Below, in pieces: positions 46,200-57,821 of a stretch of 64,000 nucleotides of DNA. The translations under genes were made by a program, and so were the position numbers. The notes beneath the pieces were generated by a model that ran no database searches, had not been told where the DNA came from, and saw only the letters and a list, made by a program, of their open reading frames with translations. Every line of letters begins with the position of its first letter. Position 1 is the first letter of the stretch. Origin of the DNA: Monocercomonoides exilis (lineage: Eukaryota > Preaxostyla > Oxymonadida > Polymastigidae); NCBI GenBank assembly GCA_001643675.2, contig LSRY02000009.1, positions 1,687,001 to 1,751,000 of the forward strand. Direction: 5' to 3'.

Positions 46200-47859
46200 T
46201 CTTGATTTTCTTTTGATTGAGAAAGCTCAGTATGAACGAGCAATCAAAGAAATTAAAGAAATCAACTGATACCATCCGAGATCTGGACATTTCTCTCAGC
46301 AATCCAATCAGATTGACTGGTTTTTTATTTTGAAAAGTTTATAAAGATATCGAAAAAGTTTTGAAGAAAAATCGGTGAATGAGTTGCACTTTGCGAGAGA
46401 GGAAGCAAATGAAAAGGAAGAGCATGTTTAATGTGTGGATTGAGAGAGAAAAAAGGAAAGGAAGCGAAAGATTAGATATTTTCGAGAGATTGAATAAAAT
46501 GAGTTATCATTTCCCATCCTCATGCAAATTGTTGAACGAAGAATTGTTTGGAATTATTTGCAGCATTTCTCAGGTATTTCGAGCAGAAAAGGATTACCAT
46601 CGTTCAGAAACCCGGGAATTTTTCAAAAACCCGGACTTTTTATAAAATTTCATATATCTCGACAAGTTTCAAAAAATAAATTATAATAATTCACGCATTC
46701 ACACATCAGTATATAACACATCTAACCATATTGAAAATTTTATTTATTGCGCTGTATTTATGAAGAAATAAATAATTTTTATTTTTGAAAATTTGACTTT
46801 TAATGAATTTTTCTATTTCAACAAAACGATTCAGTTCATCTTTTATTCATATAACTTATTTTTTCTATGTTATAAATAATTCTGGATATTTTTCATTTTC
46901 GGCAATTTGCTCTTTCCAACGGAATGAAAATCTTTCATTTTCAAAAAATCACAGTCAATGGGATAACTGAAAAAATATTTTTTGCAAAACACAAAAACAC
47001 CCAAGTGAATTTAACATATGCATCAATAAATATGATAGTTATATAAAATTTCTTCATTGATGAAATTTAAAATGATACAGTTGGTATTTCATAAAATACA
47101 ATTTGGTGGAAAAATCATTGAAAATGATAAGAAAAAATCATCAATTATAAAAACAATCTATGTTAACGAAATACCAACTGTATCATTTTAAATTTCATCA
47201 ATGAAGAAATTTTATATAACTATCATATTTATTGATGCATATGTTAAATTCACTTGGGTGTTTTTGTGTTTTGCAAAAAATATTTTTTCAGTTATCCCAT
47301 TGACTGTGATTTTTTGAAAATGAAAGATTTTCATTCCGTTGGAAAGAGCAAATTGCCGAAAATGAAAAATATCCAGAATTATTTATAACATAGAAAAAAT
47401 AAGTTATATGAATAAAAGATGAACTGAATCGTTTTGTTGAAATAGAAAAATTCATTAAAAGTCAAATTTTCAAAAATAAAAATTATTTATTTCTTCATAA
47501 ATACAGCGCAATAAATAAAATTTTCAATATGGTTAGATGTGTTATATACTGATGTGTGAATGCGTGAATTATTATAATTTATTTTTTGAAACTTGTCGAG
47601 ATATATGAAATTTTATAAAAAGTCCGGGTTTTTGAAAAATTCCCGGGTTTCTGAACGATGGTATTACAGAGAAATCAGAAATCGATGTATTTCTTCGTTC
47701 AGAAAGGCAACAGAAAACAGAAATGAGGAAATAGATGATTTGTTGGAGAGTGGGGCTATAAGCGATGTTTTAGAGGAGATTCAGCAACCGACATTGAATA
47801 ACGACATTGCACATGATATTTTATTATTATTTGATATAATTTCATGGCGATCGAAATGA
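46200..47859 (+). CDS. Armadillo-like protein split by a foldback element
   Basis: Plus-strand coding with LDFLLIEKAQYERAIKEIKE upstream, then LDIFERLNKMSYHFPSSCKL, LNEELFGIICSISQVFRAEK, then after a 1066-bp insertion REIRNRCISSFRKATENRNE and LLESGAISDVLEEIQQPTLN ending SWRSK-TGA. The last part resembles armadillo/HEAT-like repeats common in oxymonad proteins. Removing the foldback and one ATTA joins AEKD to YREIRN in the same frame. Upstream of 46379 at least one frame change or TGA-as-Trp reading is needed. Confidence 0.45.
46597..47662. mobile_element. 1.07-kb near-perfect palindrome (foldback element)
   Basis: Arms 46595-47090 and 47168-47663 are reverse complements over 496 bases, I find no mismatch, separated by a 77-base loop. 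Element ends read CCATCGTTCAGAAACCCGGG. ATTA occurs on both flanks (46593-46596 and 47663-47666). No coding capacity. It interrupts an otherwise continuous reading frame. Confidence 0.92.
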
Positions 47860-47869
47860 AAGAAGAAAG

Positions 47870-49260
47870 ATGAAATGGAAGAAGTGAAAAGAAAAGAGTT
47901 GAAAATGAAAATGTTCGAAAAGATGAAAAAAGAAGACTTATGAGATATTTTCACAGGCTTTTATAAAATATATGATCTTAAAAACAAAAAATTTTTTGAG
48001 GTGAAATTTATTGACTTGTGAGCCTGCATCGTGAATGTTCAAGGAAGTGAGAAGTATTTTTTTTTTCTTTCACATCTCCGAAAAGCAAATATTCTTTTTT
48101 CATCATTTCACAGAATAGAAAACAAAATGACAATGCGATAAATTTTGAAAGAATTTTTTTTATTTTCTTTGAAATGCAGTTTAAGATAAAACACAGAAAT
48201 GTCAAAAATACTGTTCAATTCAAATCTATTTCAATATCCCAATAAATGTCTCGTTTTTTTCCTTGAATTCCACTTATTTCCATCATTTCATTATCAAAAT
48301 TTGCCGTTCTTCTTCCTTTCTTTCTTTCGAGTTCGACTGTCAAAACAATAAAGATAATAATAGCTGATGTGACAGAAGTTCAAATATACTCAAACAATAG
48401 GCTTCCAACATTGAAGTGAATCAAAAGAAGATCTTGTTGCAAGTCGAATCATCAGCTTTTTCTTGAAGAGTGAACAAGACGAAAATAACAGCGTTGGCAA
48501 TAATTCACTGAATCAAAATGAAACAGAAGCAGCACACAAACAGAAACTTTGATATCCACGAATGGTCGTTCCATCTCCTTTTTTATTCAACTCTGTGAAA
48601 GAGAAGACAATAAAATAAACAAAATATTGGAAAGAAATCAATTTATGTTGAGTCAATACATATTCATCCTCATAAAAACTTTTTCTTCTTCCTTTTTCAT
48701 TTTTTTTTTTGCCTCTCTCCTTCAATCAATTCAAGTCTGCATCCCCTTTTCCGTTTTCTTTTTCACTTTTGTTTTGCATCACAGCCTATCTGCACTTCCT
48801 TCGCTTTGTCAAAAAAAAATTACACCTTTGCATCTTTCGCCTTTCCTGCTCTGTTTTTTCACCTCACGAAAAGCATTTTCATTGCTATCTCCTTAACTTT
48901 TCGCTTTTCCTTCTGCATCAATCATGCAATAGCAATTCTTTTATCAAACGAAATGTCTGTTCTGTTGCAACTTTGCTTGTTGAGACAACCTCAACAAATA
49001 ACGTCGAACGCTAAACACGAAGGGAGTCTCATCGAGACTGAAAACGATGCCACAACCAGGCGAAGGAGATGAAAAGATGAAGTGTCATGTTTCATATGTC
49101 CATGCAAACAAAATACGTTAAAAAAGAAGAAAAAGAAGACAGTTCTGCAACCATTACGAACTTTCCTCCCTTATCAGAAATCAGAATAACTTAAAAGTTT
49201 AATAATATTTCTCAGGAGAACCCTCATCCAACAAACCAAAAGAAAACATCCGCACTCCAG
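47870..49260. other. Spacer, nothing recognised
   Basis: A/T-rich, T/C-rich from 48660. Frames are short and low complexity. Confidence 0.5.
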
Positions 49261-49269
49261 ATGCAAATC

Positions 49270-50240
49270 AAGTGTCATTTTATCATCTCCTTATTTGCAA
49301 GATTTTCATCCACAGACTTCAATCAGTCAAGTGGATCAGATGGACGAAACAGATAAAGAGGAAATCCCTTCTCAGACCTCCTGCTTCCTGCCGAACAAAG
49401 CTTTCCAAACATCATCATTTCTCGGCTGATCTTTCTCCCATTTCACCGTCACCGCAAAGCCTTGCAATTCGTTCATTGTCAAACCATTCCCCACCATTCA
49501 ACAAATTTCCATATGTTTCCCCATCCCAATCTCACTTTTCATTGAAGTTGTCCTCAAACATGCATCAACCCCTTCTTCTGTTGTTTCTGTTGCTCCATCT
49601 TATCTTTTTCCGTATTCCATAAAGACAATACAGGTGACCAGAGTGAGGGAAGAATCCAGATGCTTTATTTAAAAACTCTTCGAGTGAATTGCAGCCTCTG
49701 GCTTCGCCTCCACAGGCACCAGACTCTCCTACCCAATCCCCTTCTCAATCATCTGCTCTATCACTTCTTTCCGCTCCCAAGAAACTCTTTCGTTCTTTCT
49801 GCAAACTCTCCTCTCATTCTTGGATAACAAAATTTCCTGTTGCTTTTTCCTCTCCTTTCTCCTTTTCATTTCTTTTGTTCAGTTTGACAAACTCCAAAGC
49901 TGCTGATGAGAATCTTCATTAACCGGTTTTGCTCCCTTACGCCATCGAACACCTTCACATCAGTCTCTAACATCTTCAACAAAGCCAGCCTTTCCCAAGC
50001 CCCCTTATCTTCCAACATCACTCCCACGATCATCAAGATCAGTGATAGTTGAACCACTTGCGCATCCGATGTCAGCATTGATGGGTCAAGTCAATTTTTG
50101 TTCAGTCGAAGCCCATTCTCATTCAAATATTAAAGCAAATGTTCGCTGGCTTCTGACTTTGAATCTTTTCGCAACGGGAATTCCAATACTCGTGAAGAAA
50201 GTTTTGTGAATGAACGCATTGCAAGAAGCCCACTTTCCTT
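49270..50240 (+). pseudogene. Decayed beta-helix-like coding sequence
   Basis: Plus-strand fragments such as FLPNKAFQTSSFLG, ASTPSSVVSVAPSYLFPYSI, TPSNTFTSVSNIFNKASLSQ and SSNITPTIIKISDS recall the Ser/Thr/Asn-rich modules of the beta-helix families, but they lie in several frames. One TAG (50048-50050) joins two of them as Gln. Fragmentary. Confidence 0.35.
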
Positions 50241-51968
50241 TTGCGGTAATGCGCTTTTGTCATGCACATACAATCAAATCACAATTTATCAACAATAAGT
50301 TTGATAAACAAATGGAAACAGAAAAGGTTTGAAGTGACAAAGGCAGCTTCAAGGTCAGTGACACAATAATCCATAGGCAGCTCTCGAAATTGGCTTTGTC
50401 CACTTTGGACGCATCTAAAGGAAGAAATGCAAAGACCAATTATAATAATTATTGCAACAACGATGACTGTTCATCCCATTAACTTCTCCACAGCCGAAAC
50501 ACCTGAGAAGAGCAAAGTGCAAAGATAACACAATTGGACTTCTTCAGCAAAAAGTCACTTTTTGAAAATAACCTTCAATCTTGTGGTGACTTTGTCTGAA
50601 GCAAAAAAACAAACATCCGTATTAACAACAGAAAGGTTGTCTATATGAAAAAGTTTAAAGCATTCGAGCTACAGGATAGGAAGGTTATTGATTTTCTTCA
50701 TAAGATGAGTGACAATAAGTGAAAGAACAAGAAGATTGAGATTCTGAAGATGATAAAAGAATTTTCTTTCTGATCCAACAAAAAATGAAGGGAAAGAAAG
50801 GTAATAAAAAATGATCTATTTGGAATCAGTGAATGCTGCAATTGTTGTTATCTGCTCATTCCATTGGAAAAATGACAAATACACAGCTTCCTTCAGTCAC
50901 TTTGCTGAGCTTCAAAGAAAATATTTAGGATTGCCATATTAACCTCGGAATCTGAGGTGCTTCAAGGTTCATTTCCATCCAAAAGAGTTCGTCGCTTGTT
51001 TTTGCAGAATGTTGTTTCCTGCCTTTGTTTTAAAATTGACAACAATACATGTTTCAATTTCTGTATAATGCATCAGCAAGAATATCCATCTCTCATTTCT
51101 TTTTCATTTCGTTCATTTTCTCTGATGGCTACGCAAAACATGTTGAAATTCAAACAGACGAAGCGAATTGAAACGATGATGAAGGAGTTTCACGAAATTA
51201 CAAGGTGTTACTGAAGAAAAAAAAGCCGATGATTTGAAGAAATTGATTTTGACAACTGATGGTTTGAAATGGATGATATGGATAGTCACATGTCAAGAAA
51301 TGAAAGGAAAAAAATGAACAAAATAACCTGTTAATAAATATTAGCATTTGATTTTAATTTTGCTTGAATTGAATTATCTGCATGTGAAAAGAATGAATAA
51401 AATGCACACATTATCTCAAGAACTGCCTTCAGTGATTGATGTGAAAAATAAAAAGAGCTTCATCATGCTCAATATTATTAAGATAAAATATTAATGAATT
51501 TCAACTCGATTTTGAAAGATGAGATTTCACTCAGATTCAAAAAGGGTCATTCAACAGAAATCAAATTGTTCACAAAGATTATTGTGGCATTTTTATTTTT
51601 TGTTCAACAAATAAAGAAAAGAAATCCGACGAAAAAAGAAGCATCAATAAAGTGAACATTTTTGTATAAAAAACAATTAATTCAAAATTTTGAGGTAAAA
51701 AGAGCGCTTTTGAAAAAAACAAAAGAAACATTAATATATGGGATAAAATATTTTGCTTTATGAATTTGTATAAAAACAATGAAGTTCAATTATACTCACC
51801 TCAGTCACCATCAAGAATGCGAACAATCACATTTTTTTGAAAATATAATGTATATTTATCAGTCTGTTTTGATATTTTTTTCCAAATGAAAGTTGATATT
51901 TCATGCTTCAATGTGAGCAATGAAGGGCATAAGTGTTCAAATTGATCATGTGAGATTTTTTATTTTTT
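50241..51968. other. Spacer with short frames
   Basis: A weak frame at 50957-51214 (YPSLISFSFRSFSLMATQNM) is not supported by any family. Otherwise A/T-rich. Ends at the DIRS-like element 2 palindrome. Confidence 0.45.
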
Positions 51969-53400
51969 AATTAAAATGCAGAACATTTTAATATTCGAGA
52001 AAATCTTCAATTCAATTTCTTCTCTTCTTGTTGAGAGAAAAACTTGGTTGGAAGCTGTTGCTTTGTAGTCTGGCCTTCGACCGAAGGAGCGGAAATCATA
52101 TGTCTTGGACTCTCTTTTGGCTTGTGCCCTTGTGCGTATAATGAAAATGACCTTTTCTTCTTCTGGTCTGTGCTGTTCACTGTTCAATGTATCTTGGGTT
52201 TCATCGTCCTCTCTTTGAATTTGCAACTTCTTTCCTCTTTTCCTTGTCATCCTGACAGTCTTCGTTTTCACCTCTTCCACCAACTCCTCCACAGAAGCCT
52301 CAACTTCTTCATACTTGGATTCCTCTTCTGAAAGGGTTCCATCAGTGGCTTGTTCTCTTTTTGCTTCCTCTTCATCACTAACTATCGGACTTTCTTCCTT
52401 CCCACAGCCACCAATCTTCTGTTCCTTCATTGTTCCAGCAATTACTCGTGCCATTAACGATGCCAAATTGGTTTTGAAATAGTGCTTAACCAGAGTATTT
52501 GTCTTCGGGGAAAGCCTTGCAAACTTAGCAATCTGTGAAGGCGGGATTCCTGCCATTGTTAACGCCGACAGAGTTACCGATTTGAGAGAATAATGAGTGA
52601 ATTTGCTTGGAATTCCTGCTTCCACCATTGCATCCTTCTCCAACCATCTGATTCCAGAAACAGCGAGAGGCTCAAAGGTATCTGTGTCAAGCAGCAAATA
52701 AGAAGTTCTGCTATTCTTTGTTTGAATAATTTCCCATAACGTCCTGATTGCTGAAGCTGGACAAATAAGTGGGAGATCGGGAAGAAACGGAGCTGCAATC
52801 TCTGACCGTGTGTGTGATGTTTTCAACACTGCGTCCAAATATACACCTTCCTCTTCAAACCGAGAGTTCTCCATGTCCACCCTTTCCAATTCAGTGAACC
52901 TGCAGTTCGAAAAAAGCATTGTTAGAGTGATAACTTTCTTTGTAAGTGCTTTGAAAGTTAGATTGATATTTGGTCTCAGTTCATCATCGTATTCAAGCAG
53001 TGTTTTTGGATTCCATATCTCAGGCGCTGTCTTTTTCCTTGCAGTGTCAGTCTTTCTGAACGACCGGAAAAAAGTTCTTATAATTGGGATCTCTCGCAAT
53101 ACTGTGTTGAATGCGAGCGATAAGAAAAAGGAAACCGCTGCTCTGATCATCTGGAGCACAGACACTTTCACCACTTTATTCTTTAGTGATAAAAACACAT
53201 CTGCACATTTTGCAGTCCAGTCCGGCAAGTTGTCTGGAATTTCTATGTGTCCGCATAATTTCCATTGTTCGGCAAAACGTGCAAATCCGAAAAGGAATCC
53301 ATCCCATGTGGATTGTGCAACTCCTTATCTGCATTGCTCACCAAGCTCCTCTGAAATCTTTCGTTCCTGCAAGGCTTGTTTCCAAAACTGTTGACCTTTT
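51960..53400 (-). CDS. DIRS tyrosine recombinase 2
   Basis: Contains STWDGFLFGFARFAEQWKLC, LTMLFSNCRFTELERVDMEN (box I Arg), LKTSHTRSEIAAPFLPDLPL, YSLKSVTLSALTMAGIPPSQ and KFARLSPKTNTLVKHYF with the probable Tyr nucleophile, then an acidic tail. A TAA (53325) sits between EQCR and GVAQSTW; element 1 has EECKNSVASATW there, so the residue is variable and Gln is acceptable. The same frame remains open upstream to 54317, overlapping RT/RNase H in another frame. Confidence 0.8.
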
Positions 53401-53452
53401 CTTTTGAGGGATTCAGAAGAATTAGCCTGAGCTTCCCAGGAGGAAGACATGC

Positions 53453-55385
53453 TCATGTATTCTTCATTGATGGACCTTCCATCAGTTCCTGGAAATTGTA
53501 ATTTGGATCCCAACTGAAGAAGTTGCTGTTGCGCAAAAGAACTTCCCAGTTCTGGCCTCTCCAGTTCGGCAGGAGAAGAACAACTTGTGCTCTCTCCTGC
53601 TGCGATTTCCGAATAACCATCGGAATTAGCGGAATTGGAGGATGAGCAAGAACACATTCCTGACTCCAAGGAACTGCCAGCCCGTCTTCGGCTATGGGGC
53701 TTCCCACACCGCACCATCGTTCCACTTTGTGATTGTGTTCCGATGAAAAGGCATCGAGAGTCGGTCTCACTTTCAACTGTGCAAGTAACTCTTCGAGTGC
53801 TTCGTCCTTTATTTCGTTGTCGCCTGCCCTTTCCAATCGAGACAGCGCATCCGCTCTGTGGTTCTTTCTTCCTGGAAGATTTTGTGCTCTTATAATCAGA
53901 TTCCTCGACTCCGTCCATTTCCATATCTTGCGTTGCACTGGACGAAGATTTTTCCCTGCGCTCCAACGATTTATGTTGAAAACCACTGAGCTGTTGTCCG
54001 ATCGAAGCAACTGATGGGATATTTTGTTTTCTTGAATTGTCTGAAAAAAATGGAGAAGCGCTTTCAAAACAGCTGGTTGTTCTCTGAAGTTGGACGATCG
54101 GCAGCGAGCATAGTTGGGGAACTTGGCGTGCCAATCCATAATGTTGTTGTTCACTCTGAATGTTGCACCCCATGCTGTTTCCGCAGCATCTGTCGTTTTC
54201 ACAGCCTGGGGAATAAACACTGGTTGTGATGGTCTCTGTCGATTCCGGCTCAATATCCATTGCCACTCCTGCATTTCCCTCAACATTGAAGCATTCATCC
54301 TCATTGTCCTGTTCCATGCGTGTGTCTTCACGTTCCTCTGCAGTAGACGATGAAGGGCTGTGAGGTGAAGTGACACATCCTGGTACACGAATCTGACTGC
54401 GCTGAGCTTTCCAATTACTGAGGCAAAATCCTTTATTCGAACTGTTTTGGCTCTAATTGCCTTCACTATCCATTGACTCAACATCTCTTTGAGAGAACCC
54501 AACCTCTCCTCGCTCAATTGAACCTTGAATGTTTCTGAATCCCATGTGAAACCCAAATAAATGAACCTTTTCTTCGGATATATCACACATTTGTCCATGT
54601 TGATTATCAAGCCCAAATTTTCCAAAAAACGAATCACCTTGCTTGTGATTTCTTTCAACACATGGAAATCATGATTCAAGAGAATTAGATCGTCCAAGTT
54701 CGATATCACTCTCACTTTCCATCTTCTTTTGACTTCTGTTGTGACTTTCCTCATCACTTTTGTGAAAGAACCTTGGTGCATCTGTGAAGCCGAATGGCAT
54801 GCCTTTGAAAGCATAATCGCTGCCTTCGAACCTGAACGTTAGATAAGGTCTGATTTCGTTTGAAACAGGAATTAGATAATAAACTTGAGACAAATCCATT
54901 GTCACCGCGAAATCGTTCCTGCTTATCAATTTTTCGACTGTTCTTTCGTTCTCGCATTTGAAATGAGATTTCGTCATTGCTGCGTATAGTATTCTGCAAT
55001 CCAAAATCTGCCTCCAGGCTCTGGACTTCTTCCGAATGAGGAAAATATTGTTCCTGAATTTCACCTCTTTGGGAGGAATTCTGCTCACAATCCCTGTTTC
55101 CAGCTGCTCCTTCAATTCCTTTTGAAAAGCCATCCTTTGTTTCATGCTCATTTGCATTGCTCCGTCCCTGATTTTCATCTTTTCCAAACCTTCTTTTGCA
55201 TTTCGATTGCACCAATGAGTCTGGACCCCATTTTTGATTAATTTTCCTCCATCAATTTTTCTCCATTCCTGAATATAGTCCACTGTCCGACCTCCTATCT
55301 TTCCTGCCTCAAAGGTCTTTCTCATCTGAGCTTGTTCTAATTCTTCTGCCGTCAAGCGGTTCGTCCTGTTGTGTTTTTCTTCCAA
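53453..55385 (-). CDS. DIRS reverse transcriptase / RNase H 2 (one frame change)
   Basis: N-terminal part with NNIFLIRKKSRAWRQILDCR, VTMDLSQVYYLIPVSNEIRP and FKGMPFGFTDAPR. After a one-base frame change near 54775 come SNLDDLILL (catalytic DD), YLGFTWDSETF, and RNase H blocks AVKTTDAAETAWGATFRV, LRSDNSSVVFNINRWSAG and NLPGRKNHRADALSRLER. Closest relative in the window is element 1. The single frame change makes this copy likely inactive unless it is an assembly error. Confidence 0.8.
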
Positions 55386-56191
55386 TAATCTCTCCTTGCT
55401 CCAGTGCTTCGAAACATGGACGGCCGGTGTCTTCCCTGAAAAAACTGTTTTCCTCTGGTAGTTGGTGGCCTCGTGTATATTTTTGAAAGGTACTGCTTTT
55501 TGAAGAAGAATATATATATGCAGGTCCCTGTTGCCTTTTCTGCTCCTTTGAAAGCTCTTCCAAAATCTGTTCCTGACGCTTTGTTAGCAGGCCTCCTGAC
55601 GGTTCGGAGTCCATCTTTTCCGCAGAGCGAAAACCGAATCTTCCTTCGATTCTGCACTTCCTTGCTTCATGAAGCGCTTGGCAAACCATCAGAATTGCGT
55701 CCTTTTATCATCCGTTCGTGGCTCTCTTCCTCGTCACTCTTGATTTGAATAGACATCAGTAACACCTTAAATGAAGGATATTAGAATTTTTCAACTCGTT
55801 CTCCTACTTTATCCAAAGCATCCCTATTCCAAAAAGATGTTCTGCTTGCTGCTGGGGGTGATGTTTGTAACACCGGGCTGAAATCCTGTTCGTTGAAGCA
55901 AGTTGCAATATCTTCCACCATTGCCTTTGGAATTCTGACATCAAACAGAGAGGTTATCGGCTCTTCGCCAAATATTGATTTGAACAAATCATCAACTGTT
56001 CGAGAATCTGCAACTTCGGATGAGATGGGAGAAGGCTGAAGCTCTAATTCGGAACGTGAAAAGATATTTGAAGAAGCTGTTGGGATCTGGGAGCCACTGC
56101 ATTGGGAACTCGTTGGCCAACTGATCTTCATAGCAGAACCAGACGAAAGCGCTAGTCCAGCTTGCAATGGAGTTTGCGGGGTGCTAAACAT
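55309..56191 (-). pseudogene. DIRS gag-like protein 2 (frame change)
   Basis: Begins MFSTPQTPLQAGLALSSG and contains the shared block PPAASRTSFWNRDALDKVGE. A TAA (55781) follows VEKF; element 1 has EAFLYPAIK and this copy EKF-TAA-YPSFK, so the frame continues and Gln replaces Leu. One frame change near 55700 leads to CQALHEARKCRIEGRFGFRS and a C-terminal end overlapping RT. Confidence 0.68.
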
Positions 56192-56349
56192 TTTTGATCA
56201 CGAAAAGTGACATGACCCATAAAGTGGTGTCTCTCAACAAGAAGAGAAGAAATTGAATGGAAGTTTTCTTGACAATAAAAATGTTATGCATTTTAATTCA
56301 TTAAAAATTGCTTCTTTAACAAATGATGAAGATAAATAAGATCGAACTT

Positions 56350-56751
56350 TTAATTGGAAGATGATAAATATTTTTCATTTCTGAAAAAGATGTCAAATAA
56401 GATGGATGAAAACCTTTCCTTTGAAGAAAATTATCAGAATCAAATTTTCTTTTATCATTTGTGGAAATTTTCAATTGCGTTAATGAAAATAGAAATTAAA
56501 AATGGCCAAAAAAAAGAAAACAACAACAATGATATTAAACAAACCATTTACCGGTTATATTTCGATCCCAATTTAAAATCAAGCAGAAGGACTGTTTGAT
56601 TTTTCTTATTGTCTTCTTTTTTCTTATCTGCCAGTATCTTATTTTATGTATTATGAAAAACAAATGTTTAAATAAGGAGTGAAAATATCAAACTATCTTA
56701 TCGTTTTTCAAGAAAAGTACAATTCATATTACAAAGGGTTCATATTTCCTT
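56350..56751 (+). other. Spacer with a short Lys/Asn-rich frame
   Basis: An 81-codon frame (56354-56599: MDENLSFEENYQNQIFFYHL) is a possible small gene, unrecognised. The rest is A/T-rich. Confidence 0.25.
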
Positions 56752-56829
56752 TTTTGATCAACTCACGGAGACTCTGACTTGACCTGAAGGTCTTGACCTT
56801 CATTGACGATCTGAAGATCCTTTTTTGCG
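56752..56829 (+). repeat. About 75-bp motif shared with 25614-25697
   Basis: Begins TTTGATCAACTCACGGAGAC and contains CTGACTTGACCTGAAGG and TGACGATCT. It lies immediately left of Merlin-like element 2. Opposite orientation to the copy inside the composite element. Confidence 0.6.
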
Positions 56830-56878
56830 CACGGTCTGTCCTAAAAAAATGTTGATCTGTCCTATTTTAATGTCGATC

Positions 56879-57821
56879 ATTCCATCAACAATATGTGGCA
56901 AATATTTTTTTTATATATGAAAAAAACAACGTTTTGTTCCTTTCTTTTTCTCTAACCTAATCATTATTATTCTTTCATTTCAATATCAAAAAAATACAGT
57001 GAATTTCTTAAATTGAGAGAAATATTTGTTAGAGAAGAATGGAACAAAATTCAGGAAACCAATAATTTCGTCTCATATTTGAAAAGCCACCCAATATTGA
57101 TTAGTGTTCGGTTTTTTATGTGAGTATTTTTGTGATGAATTTATCATCTGAAGAGTTGTTCATGTCTATAACTTGCACAGAAATTAATTTGAAGCAATGT
57201 TCTACCTGATATGGTTAGTTTTCGTCAACTTTGACAAAAAATTTATTTAGCAATTAGTTTTTTCTATTTTAATCGAATAGCGCATTATGAGACAAATTAA
57301 AGGAAAAATTCCAATAAGAAGTTGATGTGGATGATATTTATATGAAATGAAGATATCAGTTTTGCAAAAAAAAATGAAAATATGAAACTGACCTTTCGCG
57401 CAACTCTACAAAAGAAATGTTCATTAATTATTAATTATTTTTTTTGTTTTCTTTTAATATTTGACGATTAATTTGCAATTTCACATTTTTTATGTGAATA
57501 TCCGTATGCAATATTGTTATAACTGCATTTTTGAAAGAACTTTATTTTGTCGGATCAATGAGTTTATTGTTTTTGTAGACCGTTGATATGTTGAAATTCG
57601 GTAAATGCAGAATATACGCGTTCCTAAAGAAAACACTTCATAATCGATACGAAGAAAGGTGTTGTTATTCTTGATCATTCTATCGTATTTTTTATCTTGC
57701 ACAAATAGCTTGTAGTGTTTTTGTGAATAATTTTTTTTCTAATTTTGAATAAAAAAATGGGTGAAAATATTTTTTTTTTATTTTTTATTTTCTGAAAAGT
57801 GTATGAAATTGTTAAAAAGAA
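56879..57821. other. Interior of Merlin-like element 2, no gene
   Basis: A/T-rich sequence between the left terminal repeat and the transposase 3' end; no frame worth naming. Confidence 0.5.

Larger units (their letters stand above)
51969..56298 (-). mobile_element. DIRS-like retrotransposon 2
   Basis: Same gene order and end structure as element 1 but strongly diverged. Inverted ends (51969-52038, 56231-56298) share TTCAATTTCTTCTCTTCTTG and finish in an imperfect palindrome ATTAAAATG...CATTTTAAT. Frame changes in the gag and RT genes suggest decay, although TAA codons at 55781 and 53325 are compatible with Gln. Confidence 0.83.

Noticed and set aside
51960-56298. LTR retrotransposon or retrovirus-like element
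   Set aside because: No LTRs, protease or DDE integrase; a tyrosine recombinase and inverted palindromic ends fit DIRS-like elements.
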